The position numbers and the translations under genes are program-made. From positions 1,488,001 through 1,552,000 of the forward strand of contig NZ_CP139421.1 in the NCBI RefSeq assembly GCF_034119865.1: a DNA stretch of 64,000 nucleotides, in the 5' to 3' direction. The notes under the pieces are model-generated. The model did no database searches. It saw only the letters and a program-made list of their open reading frames with translations, and was not told the DNA's origin. Source of the stretch: Algoriphagus sp. NG3. Its GTDB lineage: Bacteria > Bacteroidota > Bacteroidia > Cytophagales > Cyclobacteriaceae. Shown here piece by piece: positions 9,136-17,669 of the stretch (positions are counted from its first letter, which is position 1; each line of letters opens with the position of its first letter).

Positions 9136-9924
9136 CTAGCTTTTAAGAGGGTTGAAGTCTTTTTGTCTTATAATATCACTGACCTTGGTGAGGAGATTGA
9201 GTTTTCCGCCGTAAGTCTTGCGAAGCAATTCTTCGGTCATCACATCTGCTTTTGGTCCGGAAGCTACCAGGTGAAGGTTCAGCATAATGATCCAGTCGAA
9301 GTAATTCATCGCAGAATGGATGTCGTGATGGACTACCACTACGGTTTTTCCAGCGGCGGTCATTTCCTTGAGCAATTGGAAAATGGCCGTCTCTGTCGCC
9401 ATATCCACTCCGGCAAAGGGCTCATCCATCAGGTATAGATCTGCTTCCTGTGCCAACGCTCTGGCAATAAATACGCGCTGCTGCTGTCCCCCGGAGAGCT
9501 CCGATATCTGCCTGCCTACGAAAGACTGCATCCCTACCTTTTCAAGGCAATCCATGGCTACGTTCTTTTCCTTCTTTCCGGGTCTGCGAAAAAGGCCAAG
9601 TTTGCCGTAGGTTCCCATCATCACTACATCCAGGACCGATGCTGGGAAATTCCAGTCCACGGATTCCCGCTGTGGAACGTAACTGATACGGCTTCTTACC
9701 TCTTTTAACTCCCGGTCAAAAAGTTTTACGTGACCCGCAGTACTTGGGACTAAATCCATGATGGCTTTAATGAGCGTGGACTTTCCTGCTCCGTTGGGGC
9801 CAAGAATACCAATCAGCTTTCCTGCAGGCAAACTGAGGTCAACATTCCATAACACTGGTGTTTGGTCGTAGCTGACGGTAAGGTCATGTATTTCTAAAAC
9901 AGGCGATTCTACATTTATGATCAT
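9136..9924 (-). CDS. Metal ABC transporter ATP-binding protein (TroB/ZnuC-like)
   Basis: 262 residues. Walker A GPNGAGKST near residue 43, signature LSGGQQQR near 143, Walker B LYLMDEPFAGVD near 165 and the switch His (VVVVHHD) near 198 are all present. It powers the two adjacent ABC-3 permeases for divalent metal import. It overlaps the binding-protein gene by 4 bp upstream and is 1 bp from the fused permease downstream. Confidence 0.95.
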   Translation of the reverse strand: MIINVESPVLEIHDLTVSYDQTPVLWNVDLSLPAGKLIGILGPNGAGKSTLIKAIMDLVPSTAGHVKLFDRELKEVRSRISYVPQRESVDWNFPASVLDVVMMGTYGKLGLFRRPGKKEKNVAMDCLEKVGMQSFVGRQISELSGGQQQRVFIARALAQEADLYLMDEPFAGVDMATETAIFQLLKEMTAAGKTVVVVHHDIHSAMNYFDWIIMLNLHLVASGPKADVMTEELLRKTYGGKLNLLTKVSDIIRQKDFNPLKS

Positions 9925-10850
9925 AGCGTGAGGCTTTCAAAGATTACTTGCACATTGGTCTCAATCATTCCTATATAAGTACCGGCAGGAGTATCCACGG
10001 ATCCCAGGCTGTCGGTATAAAGTGGCCCGGCCAGTTTAATGAAATGGTTTTGGTTGGCGCATCCCGCAACTACTGCTTCTATGGCTTTAGGGGAAATAGT
10101 TTGCTCTGCAAAAACCGCATGGATATTACGCTCCACAATAAAGCTCACCAAGCCGGTCAGGTCTCTCAGTCCCGGTTCACTGAGTGTGGACAAGCCCTGA
10201 AGACCCAGAACTTCCAGGTCATAGGCTTTTCCAAAATAAGAAAAGGCATCATGGGCGGTGATCAGAGCTTGGTTTGCTTTGCGTAGCTCTGCTATCTTGT
10301 CCTGTGTATCTTGATGCAAAATTGCCAGTTGGGCCAAGTACTTATTGCTATTGTTACGGATAGCTGACTCCCATTCAGGTCTCCACTGGATGATTTCCTC
10401 CGTAGTATGGGAGAGTGCTTGTGACCAAAGAGAAACGTCAAACCAGATATGTGGATCGACTGAATGGGCTTCAGGGCCTGATCGCAGGAGTAAATCTTGG
10501 GGTAGTTTTTCCGACACATTGATCAGGTCTTGCTTAAAAGCTAATTTTTCAAAAATCTCGGTCATTTTACCTTCTAGAAAGAGTCCATGGTAAATGACTA
10601 AGTCTGCGTTTTGCAATAAGTCCAGATCCCTAACAGAAGCCTTATATAAATGAGGGTCTACACCAGCGGGCATGAGTGAAACCACCTCTGCTTTTTCTCC
10701 AACAATATTTCTGATCCCATCTGCTAGTATACTTGTAGTAGTGACTATCATGGGTCTTTCCCTTTCATGCCGATTTTCAAATTTGCAGGAAAAGGAAAGT
10801 AGAAGTATGGATACTATTGCTAGGAATTTTTTCATCTGATTATAATTCAT
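9921..10850 (-). CDS. Metal-binding lipoprotein of the ABC importer (TroA/ZnuA family)
   Basis: 309 residues. The N-terminus has a lipoprotein signal with lipobox LSFSC (Cys22). Family metal ligands are readable: His67 in VDPHLY, His134 in DPHIWFD, His200 in ITAHDAF and Asp280 in YTDSLG. Three His plus one Asp is the ZnuA/TroA pattern; PsaA-type manganese binders usually have Glu at the third place, so zinc is plausible but not proven. No long His-rich loop is present. The first ATG (MNYNQMKKF) is used here; the Met six residues in is an alternative. The stop overlaps the ATPase start by 4 bp. Confidence 0.93.
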   Translation of the reverse strand: MNYNQMKKFLAIVSILLLSFSCKFENRHERERPMIVTTTSILADGIRNIVGEKAEVVSLMPAGVDPHLYKASVRDLDLLQNADLVIYHGLFLEGKMTEIFEKLAFKQDLINVSEKLPQDLLLRSGPEAHSVDPHIWFDVSLWSQALSHTTEEIIQWRPEWESAIRNNSNKYLAQLAILHQDTQDKIAELRKANQALITAHDAFSYFGKAYDLEVLGLQGLSTLSEPGLRDLTGLVSFIVERNIHAVFAEQTISPKAIEAVVAGCANQNHFIKLAGPLYTDSLGSVDTPAGTYIGMIETNVQVIFESLTL

Positions 10851-10896
10851 TTTCTATGGCCTCATAGTCTTTCCATATACCACGGTGCATAGGGGG

Positions 10897-10914
10897 CTGC
10901 CTATCTTTAGGCAG
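10897..10914. repeat. Mini-palindrome CTGCCT/AGGCAG between regulator and importer genes
   Basis: Arms CTGCCT and AGGCAG flank a 6-nt loop in the 72-bp gap between the regulator gene and the binding-protein gene. The same arms recur at 22738-22754 and a near copy is at 50862-50873, so this looks like a small dispersed palindrome. It lacks a T-run and is probably not a strong terminator. Confidence 0.5.
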
Positions 10915-10922
10915 GCTAGTTT

Positions 10923-11585
10923 TCATGACTGAATTGCCAGAATATTTGCTGCGACATCCTTGGACATAAAAAGCGTTTTCTTCTGGTCGACGAGAATTTC
11001 CATCGATCCGTCAAACTCCACTTTGTCCAAAATTTTGATCCTTGCTCCGATGTACGCGCCTACTTTGTCCAGGTATTTGAGGAAGGCTGCCGAACTGTCT
11101 TTTACCGCTACGATCTGACCGGATTGATCTACTTCCATTTCGTTCAGCGCCAGTCTTGGCCTGGCTCTTACGTCCCCGTATTCATCAGGAATGGGATCCC
11201 CGTGCGGATCGAATTTCGGGAAGTTCAAGTAGGCATCCAGACGCTGGATAAGTAGGGGAGATTGTATGTGTTCAAGCTCCTCTGCCACCTCATGAACTTC
11301 GTCCCAGGCGAACTGCAATTTATCCACGAGAAACACTTCCCATAGCCTATGTTTCCGGATAGTCTGAAGCGCTTTCTTTTTGCCTTCTTCAGTGATGTTG
11401 ACCCCATAATATTTCCGGTATTCTATCATCTCCTTTTCACCCAGCTTCCTCAGCATATCGGATACTGATGCGGGCTTGGTTTTCATCTCAGCTGCCACAT
11501 CATTAGTGGATACGCTTTTGGTGGCACCGTCGGAAAGATGATAGATAGCTTTTAGGTAATTCTCTTCAGCCGTAGTCAGATTCAT
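10923..11585 (-). CDS. DtxR/MntR-family metal-dependent transcriptional regulator
   Basis: 220 residues. An N-terminal winged helix (1-72, NYLKAIYHLSD; TKPASVSDMLRKL recognition region) is followed by the metal-binding dimerisation domain with HRLWE (79-83) and VHEVAEELEH (97-106), matching the His79/Glu83/His98/Glu105/His106 places of DtxR numbering. The C-terminal ~75 residues form a FeoA/SH3-like domain. The residue before the conserved Tyr10 is Asn9, where DtxR has Met and MntR has Asp, so the metal cannot be read from sequence. It sits directly upstream of the importer genes and its promoter carries dyads that are good operator candidates, so autoregulation and control of the importer are likely. 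Confidence 0.93.
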   Translation of the reverse strand: MNLTTAEENYLKAIYHLSDGATKSVSTNDVAAEMKTKPASVSDMLRKLGEKEMIEYRKYYGVNITEEGKKKALQTIRKHRLWEVFLVDKLQFAWDEVHEVAEELEHIQSPLLIQRLDAYLNFPKFDPHGDPIPDEYGDVRARPRLALNEMEVDQSGQIVAVKDSSAAFLKYLDKVGAYIGARIKILDKVEFDGSMEILVDQKKTLFMSKDVAANILAIQS

Positions 11586-11607
11586 AGAGGGATGTTTTTT
11601 TCTATGG

Positions 11608-11661
11608 CAAATATAAAATTTAATTTAGATATAGCTAAAAATATTTTAACCTAAGGCTAAA
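11608..11661 (-). promoter_or_regulatory. Promoter of the DtxR-type regulator with two candidate operators
   Basis: On the minus strand a perfect -7 element TATATTTG lies at 11615-11608, 23 bp before the start codon. The dyad TTTAGATATAGCTAAA (11624-11639) falls where the spacer and -33 region would be. A second dyad at 11645-11661, TTTAGCCTTAGGTTAAA on the minus strand, has arms that match in 7 of 8 pairs around one central base. Both resemble DtxR-family boxes. A repressor bound here would block the promoter. Confidence 0.65.
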
Positions 11662-11721
11662 TCGGGTGTGGATAACCCGTTTTCAAATGTGTTTACCTAT
11701 TTAGTCTTGTCTGATAATTAA

Positions 11722-11737
11722 TTTAGCCAACACTAAA
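11722..11737. promoter_or_regulatory. Third TTTAG-N6-CTAAA dyad upstream of the regulator
   Basis: TTTAGCCAACACTAAA has the same outer pentamers as the dyad at 11624-11639. It is about 110 bp upstream of the -7 element, so it would be an auxiliary site or part of another promoter. The rest of the 325-bp gap (11586-11910) shows no gene. Confidence 0.4.
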
Positions 11738-11910
11738 AAATGAACTATAACCCTGATATATAGTGATTTACTTTAATGTGTTTTGGTGAAATTTTGAGAA
11801 ATCATTCAAAACATGCCAGTTTCCAAAAGTGTAAAATTGGTGTTAGAAATTAGGCATAGGTGGATAAGTGTGGATAGTAATCCACATTCAGTAATTAGGC
11901 TAAGCCTGGA

Positions 11911-13032
11911 TTACAAGGAGGTAATTGCGGTAATGAATTTCTCGTGTTGGGATTTCCACAGTACTGACTCTCCAGGTAAACTGGTGAAATATTCAAGTTT
12001 TAGGGCTGCTTCAAAATGCTTAAGAGCATTGTCCAAATCCGAAAAATCTATGGAAATCCCTCCTGAAAATGGAGCTATAAATTCCTGCCATTTGGGATTA
12101 GGACTGACCAAAACAGGCAGTCCCAAGGCGGCAGATTCAAACAGTTTGGTAGGGATTTTATCCTTAACAGCAGCGCTGTTTTGGTAGGCTAAAATCGCAA
12201 AATCCACCGTCGGATAAGCTGCTATTATCTGCTCATGAGGGACAGGAAAAATGGATGATTGAAGTTGGATTTGAGGTGTGTTTTCACAGGCTTTTTGAAG
12301 GGTAGTCTGAAAGTCTGCCAGGGGACAATGTCCAATAATTTTCAGCTCTGCAGCAGGGAATTTTTTGAGTATTTCCCTGAACCAGTGGATAGCTTCCAGT
12401 GTGCCAAATGCCGGGGTCAGGGTGCCTGAAATCAAAAAAGAATAATCGTTTTTTCGGGGTATTCTGAAAGGAGCAATAGGAGCAATTTCACCCTCGTATT
12501 TATTTTCCAAAATCAGAAATGGAGATTTTTCGGGCATCTCTTCTGCATAGCATTTTTCGGCAAGGAGATATAAATCTACCTTAGCTACTTTTTCCATCAA
12601 GCGGATTAGTTTGCCGGTTTTCCTTTTGGTTGCGCTGCTTAAAGTTGGGTTTAGTTCCAGGTTTTTCACGTAATTTTCCTGGACATCATAGATTAGCTTA
12701 TAGCCTAAAATCCTTTTAAAAAAGGTAGCCAAAGAAAGGTATTCGTAGGTGCAAACAATGAGAATTTTTGGGCGCAGCTTAAAAAGCGTGCGGGAAAAAT
12801 TGACTTGGGAAAGCACTCTTTTTCCTAGGGTAGGCTGAGAAGAAAATGAGGGATAAAGGTTTTCATCTTTACAATTTTCTTGAGGATTTTGTGAAAATCC
12901 CATAAAATTTACCTGAAAAATCCCTGTTTTTTGCAGTGAGGAGCCAAGCTTTCCCCAAGCTCGTGTATCTTTGACGGGCTTCAAACTTGACGCAATCAAG
13001 ACTGGAGTTAAGGAAGCTGATTTTTCACTCAT
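11911..13032 (-). CDS. Glycosyltransferase, GT-B fold (family 4/1-like)
   Basis: 373 residues without signal peptide or membrane helices. An N-terminal Rossmann-like part (VLIASSLKPVKDTRAWGKLGSS; LIYDVQENYVKN) is followed by a C-terminal GT-B part with FLISGTLTPAFGTLEAIHWF (about 200-220), ELKIIGHCP and a donor-site-like segment around KIPTKLFESAALGLPVLVS (about 310-328). It probably transfers a sugar from a nucleotide donor; acceptor unknown. It is divergent from dapD with only 21 bp between start codons. Confidence 0.82.
   Translation of the reverse strand: MSEKSASLTPVLIASSLKPVKDTRAWGKLGSSLQKTGIFQVNFMGFSQNPQENCKDENLYPSFSSQPTLGKRVLSQVNFSRTLFKLRPKILIVCTYEYLSLATFFKRILGYKLIYDVQENYVKNLELNPTLSSATKRKTGKLIRLMEKVAKVDLYLLAEKCYAEEMPEKSPFLILENKYEGEIAPIAPFRIPRKNDYSFLISGTLTPAFGTLEAIHWFREILKKFPAAELKIIGHCPLADFQTTLQKACENTPQIQLQSSIFPVPHEQIIAAYPTVDFAILAYQNSAAVKDKIPTKLFESAALGLPVLVSPNPKWQEFIAPFSGGISIDFSDLDNALKHFEAALKLEYFTSLPGESVLWKSQHEKFITAITSL
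12966..12973 (+). promoter_or_regulatory. Candidate -7 element for dapD inside the glycosyltransferase gene
   Basis: TATCTTTG fits TAnnTTTG exactly and lies 81 bp before the dapD start codon, within the 5' coding part of the divergent glycosyltransferase gene. No good TTG is found at the -33 distance, so support is partial. Confidence 0.35.
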
Positions 13033-13053
13033 TAAACGAAACTAACCAAAATA

Positions 13054-13869
13054 ATGGAACTGAAAACAATCATTGAGCAGGCCTGGGAAAACCGGGAATT
13101 CTTAAAAGAAGAAGCAACACAACAAGCAATCAGAGCAGTGATAGCTGACCTGGATTCAGGAATAATACGTGTGGCGGAACCTGCTGAAGGTGGTAACTGG
13201 AAAGTAAATGACTGGGTAAAGAAGGCAGTAATTCTTTATTTCCCTATCCAAAAGATGGAAACTATCGAGGTAGGGCCTTTTGAATTTCATGATAAGATGG
13301 CACTCAAGGCCGACTATGCTGCAAAAGGCGTTCGGGTAGTTCCTCACGCTGTGGCCCGATATGGAGCCTATCTTGCATCTGGTGTAGTGATGATGCCAAG
13401 TTATGTTAATATTGGAGCTTATGTGGACGGTGGCACGATGGTTGACACTTGGGCTACTGTGGGATCTTGTGCGCAGATCGGCAAAAATGTTCATTTAAGT
13501 GGTGGGGTAGGTATTGGAGGAGTATTGGAGCCAATACAGGCAGCGCCGGTGATCATTGAAGACGGGGCGTTTATAGGGTCTAGGGCCATTATAGTAGAAG
13601 GTGTAAGAATCGGGAAAGAAGCTGTAATCGGAGCAGGTGTTACTTTGACTGCTAGTTCCAAGATTATAGATGTGACCGGTTCAGAGCCTAAGGAATACAA
13701 GGGTTTTGTGCCTGAGCGGTCTGTTGTGATTCCAGGCTCTATTGCCAAAAACTTCGCTGCTGGTACTTTCCAGGTTCCTTGTGCATTGATTATCGGTCAA
13801 AGAAAAGCTTCCACAGATCTTAAAACTTCGCTTAACGATGCGCTCCGCGATAACAGCGTAGCGGTTTAA
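13054..13869 (+). CDS. dapD: 2,3,4,5-tetrahydropyridine-2,6-dicarboxylate N-succinyltransferase
   Basis: 271 residues, the family length. It transfers succinyl from succinyl-CoA to tetrahydrodipicolinate in the succinylase branch of lysine and meso-diaminopimelate synthesis. The N-terminal helical domain is followed by a left-handed beta-helix of hexapeptide repeats (VNIGAYVDGGTMVDTWATVG; NVHLSGGVGIGGVLEP; APVIIEDGAFIGSRAIIVEG), all highly typical of DapD. The next gene starts 11 bp downstream. Confidence 0.97.
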   Translation: MELKTIIEQAWENREFLKEEATQQAIRAVIADLDSGIIRVAEPAEGGNWKVNDWVKKAVILYFPIQKMETIEVGPFEFHDKMALKADYAAKGVRVVPHAVARYGAYLASGVVMMPSYVNIGAYVDGGTMVDTWATVGSCAQIGKNVHLSGGVGIGGVLEPIQAAPVIIEDGAFIGSRAIIVEGVRIGKEAVIGAGVTLTASSKIIDVTGSEPKEYKGFVPERSVVIPGSIAKNFAAGTFQVPCALIIGQRKASTDLKTSLNDALRDNSVAV

Positions 13870-13879
13870 ACTAATTATA

Positions 13880-14482
13880 ATGAAAACGAGTACACGGGCT
13901 TTATTGGCTCTATTTATTTCAGTATCACTTTGGTCTTGTTCGGAAAATAAAACAAGTTCCGGAGATGCCTTTTTCAACAAAGGGGAATATCAAGAGGCTG
14001 CAAGTGAATACACCAAAGAACTAAAATATAAACCAAATGATGTAAGGGCTCTTTATAATAGAGGAAGAGCCTATGAGGAATTGGGCAATAGTCAGGAGGC
14101 TATAGCGGACTATGAGAAAGCACTCTCTTCAGACCCGAATAACTTTCAGGTCTTGCTCAGTTTGGCTAATGTTCATTATAATGAAAAGAACTACACCAAT
14201 GCATTGCTGTATTCAGATCAGGCAGCCGAGGTCTCCGGAGCGCCCGCCATGGCTTCATTTATGAAAGCGCGTGCTTTACATCAACTAGGTAAGCCAGAGG
14301 AGGCACTAAAGGCTTATGATAATGCAATCTCGGTAGATAAGAATTTTGGGCAGGCTTACTATAACAGAGGCTTGCTTAAGGTTGCCATGAAAAAAGTGGG
14401 TTCCTCATGTGAGGATTTTCAATTGGCCTCTGCCTTAGAGTATCCAGGAGCTGAGGAAGCATACTCCAAATACTGCAAGTAA
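13880..14482 (+). CDS. TPR-repeat lipoprotein
   Basis: 200 residues. Lipoprotein signal with lipobox SLWSC (Cys20). It then has about four tetratricopeptide repeats (for example DVRALYNRGRAYEELGNSQE, NFQVLLSLANVHYNEKNY, FGQAYYNRGLLKVAMKK). Such proteins act as scaffolds at the cell envelope; no enzyme domain is present. It follows dapD by 11 bp and may be co-transcribed. Confidence 0.85.
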   Translation: MKTSTRALLALFISVSLWSCSENKTSSGDAFFNKGEYQEAASEYTKELKYKPNDVRALYNRGRAYEELGNSQEAIADYEKALSSDPNNFQVLLSLANVHYNEKNYTNALLYSDQAAEVSGAPAMASFMKARALHQLGKPEEALKAYDNAISVDKNFGQAYYNRGLLKVAMKKVGSSCEDFQLASALEYPGAEEAYSKYCK

Positions 14483-14509
14483 TACTACGGCTGTCTAGAA
14501 AAGAATGAT

Positions 14510-14577
14510 TGTCACATTGAGCGAAGTCGAAATGGCTTAGTTAGCGCATAAAAGCCTTCGACTTCGCTCAGGCTGAC
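14510..14577. repeat. Extragenic palindrome with 14-bp arms
   Basis: Arms TGAGCGAAGTCGAA (14518-14531) and its exact complement (14557-14570) flank a 25-nt loop; outer GTCA and TGAC extend the pairing with mismatches. It lies between two convergent genes and may terminate transcription from both sides. This TTCGACTTCGCTCA word is, to my knowledge, a common extragenic repeat in Bacteroidota genomes. Confidence 0.65.
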
Positions 14578-14662
14578 AAAAACCTAAATATGAGAAAACC
14601 TCATTTTTTGCCAGACTTTGAATAAGTTTTTCGATTATTCACCTAAGACTTTTGACTGGTGT

Positions 14663-15376
14663 TTATAGCTCCTGATGGTGAAGTTCCTCCTCATGATTGC
14701 ATATCACTTCTGAACTTAATTTTCCACTGCCACGGCAGGTTTCACAAGTGCTTACTTCCTTTAAGTTTCCCTCGCAGACTGGACAAGTAAGCCTACCTTT
14801 TCCATTGCACCGGTCGCATTCATAGAATTCTACGATTTTGAAGATGTTCATCTTAGTGATCATGCCCGATCCACTGCAGCGGCTGCATCCTACCACTCCT
14901 TTTCCCTTACAATAGTTACAATCCTGTTCCAGATGCCGTTCTCCATGGCAGGTGAAACATGTTTTGAAGCGGTATCCTCTACGGTCACACAGCTGGCAAT
15001 TCTGTATTTCCTTTAGGGGAGCGTCGAGTCGTTGCTGTAATTCCTGTGCAGCTTTATAGTATTCTCCTGTAAATCCATTCAGCTCCAAATACTTGTTAAG
15101 GAAATTGGATGAATTGTCATACTGTTCGAGTTGAAAAAGGGTTTCTGCGAAAAAATAAGGCATTTCCTCCGGAAGTGGTTGGCCTGAGTCGATCATGTTG
15201 CGGAAAATAGAATTTGCCGTTTCATAATCATTTCTTTCAATAGCCGCTTTTGCAGCTTTCATCCAGCGGTCGGTCTGCCCTAGGTTTGGGCCGATCTGAG
15301 CCAGGGTAACCTGGCTAAAAACCACAGTGAAAATCAAGCAAATCAGATAGAGGGGAGGGTGAAATTTAAAGGTCAC
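14663..15376 (-). CDS. Secreted CxxC-rich (DnaJ zinc-finger-like) protein with TPR-like N-terminus
   Basis: 237 residues with a signal peptide (ICLIFTVVFSQVTLAQ, cleavage near 26). Residues about 30-115 look TPR-like (ERNDYETANSIFRNMIDSG; AETLFQLEQYDNSSNFL). The C-terminal half holds seven CxxC units, several as CxxCxGxG (CQLC, CFTC, CNYCKGKG, CSRCSGSG, CDRCNGKG, CPVC, CETCRGSG), as in the zinc-binding centre of DnaJ but without a J domain. Zinc binding in the periplasm is inferred; function unknown. Convergent with the TPR lipoprotein gene. Confidence 0.8.
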   Translation of the reverse strand: MTFKFHPPLYLICLIFTVVFSQVTLAQIGPNLGQTDRWMKAAKAAIERNDYETANSIFRNMIDSGQPLPEEMPYFFAETLFQLEQYDNSSNFLNKYLELNGFTGEYYKAAQELQQRLDAPLKEIQNCQLCDRRGYRFKTCFTCHGERHLEQDCNYCKGKGVVGCSRCSGSGMITKMNIFKIVEFYECDRCNGKGRLTCPVCEGNLKEVSTCETCRGSGKLSSEVICNHEEELHHQEL

Positions 15377-15597
15377 GGGAACAGGTTTTATCTACAGAAG
15401 CAATAAAGGTAGAAGTTTCTTAATCGTAAAGTTAATGTTTCCAAAAAGTCAACACTGTCGCTAGTAGATGATGAAAGTTTTGGCAGATTGATAATTGTCA
15501 TTATTTTAGTTGGAAATTCTATTTAGACCTGACATATTCCAGGCACTATAAAGAATTTTTTTTTATCAATTTACTTTAACCCTAAAATTAGACAAAG

Positions 15598-16005
15598 ATG
15601 GGAAAATCAATTACAATGATCGAGAGTATTGGCCCGGCGATTAAAGAGAAACTAGCTTCTGCGGGTATTTCTACGGTAGAAAGTTTATTGGAGAAAGGTG
15701 CAAGCAAGTCAGGTAGAAAAGCTATTGCGGAAGCTTCAGGGTTGACTGAGGGCAGGATTCTGGATTGGGTGAATATGGCAGATTTATTCAGGATCAACGG
15801 TGTTGCTAGCCAGTTTGCGGAACTCTTAAAGGCGGCGGGTGTAGATACGGTTAAAGAGCTGCGGACTAGAAATCCTGAAAACCTGTACAATGCCTTGGTA
15901 AAAACCCAGGAAGAGAAAAAATTGACCCGGATAGTCCCTGCCGCATCCAAAGTGGCTGACTTTATAGAACAGGCTAAGAACTTGGAACCTATGGTAACTT
16001 ATTGA
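15598..16005 (+). CDS. Helix-hairpin-helix DUF4332-type protein
   Basis: 135 residues, cytoplasmic. It has tandem helix-hairpin-helix-like motifs: IESIGPAIKEKLASAGISTV at about 8-27 and FRINGVASQFAELLKAAGVD at about 64-83, the pattern of DUF4332. Such domains often bind nucleic acid non-specifically, but no role is known here. It is followed 82 bp later by the HerA-like ATPase gene on the same strand. Confidence 0.8.
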   Translation: MGKSITMIESIGPAIKEKLASAGISTVESLLEKGASKSGRKAIAEASGLTEGRILDWVNMADLFRINGVASQFAELLKAAGVDTVKELRTRNPENLYNALVKTQEEKKLTRIVPAASKVADFIEQAKNLEPMVTY

Positions 16006-16087
16006 ACTGTATTCAATAATAAGATTGACAGAAACCTTTTTGCCCAAGGCATCAAGGTTTTTTTTGTAATTTGCTTACTTAACCGGC

Positions 16088-17632
16088 ATGACAATGAGTC
16101 AAAAAGAAGAATTTATTAACCATCTGGCAGAGGGTCAGAATTATAAAAATGATTTCATCACATTAGGTACTGGTATATTGTCGGGGGAACCTGTGACTGG
16201 AGCGAAGGTGAACATTGCGTTGAAGACCATGAACAGGCATGGTCTCATTGCGGGAGCTACTGGGACCGGTAAGACCAAAACCTTGCAAGTGATCGCCGAA
16301 CAGCTGGCTTTGAAAGGAGTTCCCTCTGTTTTAATGGATCTTAAAGGGGATCTCTCTGGACTTGCGCAGCCGGGGACAGCCAGCGATTTTATTAAAAACC
16401 GATCACAGGCTATAGGTGTTGACTATGATCCAATAGGCCTGCCTATCGAACTGATGTCTATTTCGGAAGAAAAAGGAGTGAGGTTAAAAGCGACTGTTTC
16501 CGAATTTGGCCCTGTTTTGATTTCCCAGATTCTGGAACTTAACGATACCCAGCGAGGAGTAATAGCGCTGATTTTTCGCTATTGCGATATACATCACCTG
16601 CCGTTGATAGATCTCAAGGACCTGAAGAGGGTGCTACAGTATATTACCAATGAAGGCAAAGCTGTGATTCAGAAAGAATATGGCCAGGTGTCGGCAGCTT
16701 CGGTGAATACTATCATGCGGAAGATTATTGAGCTGGAGCAACAGGGAGCAGAACGTTTTTTTGGAGAGAAATCTTTTGAAGTAGAGGACTTTTTGAGAAC
16801 AAGAGACGGGAAAGGAGTGATCTCCGTTATCAGGTTGACTGATATTCAAAACCGACCGAAGTTGTTTTCAACCTTTATGCTCAGCCTGCTATCGGAGATT
16901 TACGAGACTTTCCCTGAGCAGGGCGATGCGGCTCAGCCTAAGCTATGTCTGTTTATAGATGAAGCACATTTGGTGTTTTCCAATGCATCCAAGGATCTTC
17001 TGGAAAAGATCGAAGCTATAGTCAAGTTGATCCGTTCCAAGGGAGTAGGGGTGTACTTTTGCACGCAGACTCCCACAGATGTGCCGGATAATATCTTAGG
17101 GCAATTAGGTCTAAAAGTGCAGCATGCATTGAGGGCTTTTACAGCGAAAGACAGAAAAGCGATTACCAAAACAGCTGAAAACTACCCGGATTCCCCGTAC
17201 TATAATACCTCAGAAGTTCTCACCGCTATGGGGATAGGGGAAGCTTTGGTGACCGCATTGAACGAGAAAGGAATTCCTACTCCTCTTGCGCACACCTTAG
17301 TCAGGGCACCGATTAGCCGCATGGATATCCTGAGCTCCGAAGAAATCAATGCGGTAGTAGAGAATTCAGCCCTTCTTTATAAGTATAACCAGGATATTGA
17401 CAGGGAAAGTGCTTTTGAGCTATTAAACCAAAAAATGGATGAGCTGGAAGAAGCACAGAAAAATTCCGAACCTGCTAAGCCTAAAACAAGCGCACAGACT
17501 ACTAGAAAGACGGTAAATGAACCTTCATTCATTGAGGAGCTGAGCAAAAACACCATGGTGAGGCAAATGGGACGAACAATTTTCAGGGAATTGACCAGAG
17601 GAATTTTAGGTTCATTTAAAAAGAGAAAGTGA
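16088..17632 (+). CDS. HerA/DUF853-type P-loop ATPase (YjgR-like)
   Basis: 514 residues. Walker A GATGTGKT at 56-63 (context HGLIAGATGTGKTKTLQ) and Walker B LCLFIDEAHLVF at about 286-297. The sequence SKGVGVYFCTQTPTDVPDNILGQLGLKVQHALRAFT and the C-terminal part match the DUF853/YjgR family. These are relatives of the HerA helicase and VirB4/FtsK ATPases; the cellular role of the group is not settled. The C-terminal 60 residues are charged and low in complexity. Start codon at 16088; the Met two residues later is an alternative. Confidence 0.9.
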   Translation: MTMSQKEEFINHLAEGQNYKNDFITLGTGILSGEPVTGAKVNIALKTMNRHGLIAGATGTGKTKTLQVIAEQLALKGVPSVLMDLKGDLSGLAQPGTASDFIKNRSQAIGVDYDPIGLPIELMSISEEKGVRLKATVSEFGPVLISQILELNDTQRGVIALIFRYCDIHHLPLIDLKDLKRVLQYITNEGKAVIQKEYGQVSAASVNTIMRKIIELEQQGAERFFGEKSFEVEDFLRTRDGKGVISVIRLTDIQNRPKLFSTFMLSLLSEIYETFPEQGDAAQPKLCLFIDEAHLVFSNASKDLLEKIEAIVKLIRSKGVGVYFCTQTPTDVPDNILGQLGLKVQHALRAFTAKDRKAITKTAENYPDSPYYNTSEVLTAMGIGEALVTALNEKGIPTPLAHTLVRAPISRMDILSSEEINAVVENSALLYKYNQDIDRESAFELLNQKMDELEEAQKNSEPAKPKTSAQTTRKTVNEPSFIEELSKNTMVRQMGRTIFRELTRGILGSFKKRK

Positions 17633-17669
17633 GCGCTTTAAGTAGTTATTAAACAATAGAATATAGATT

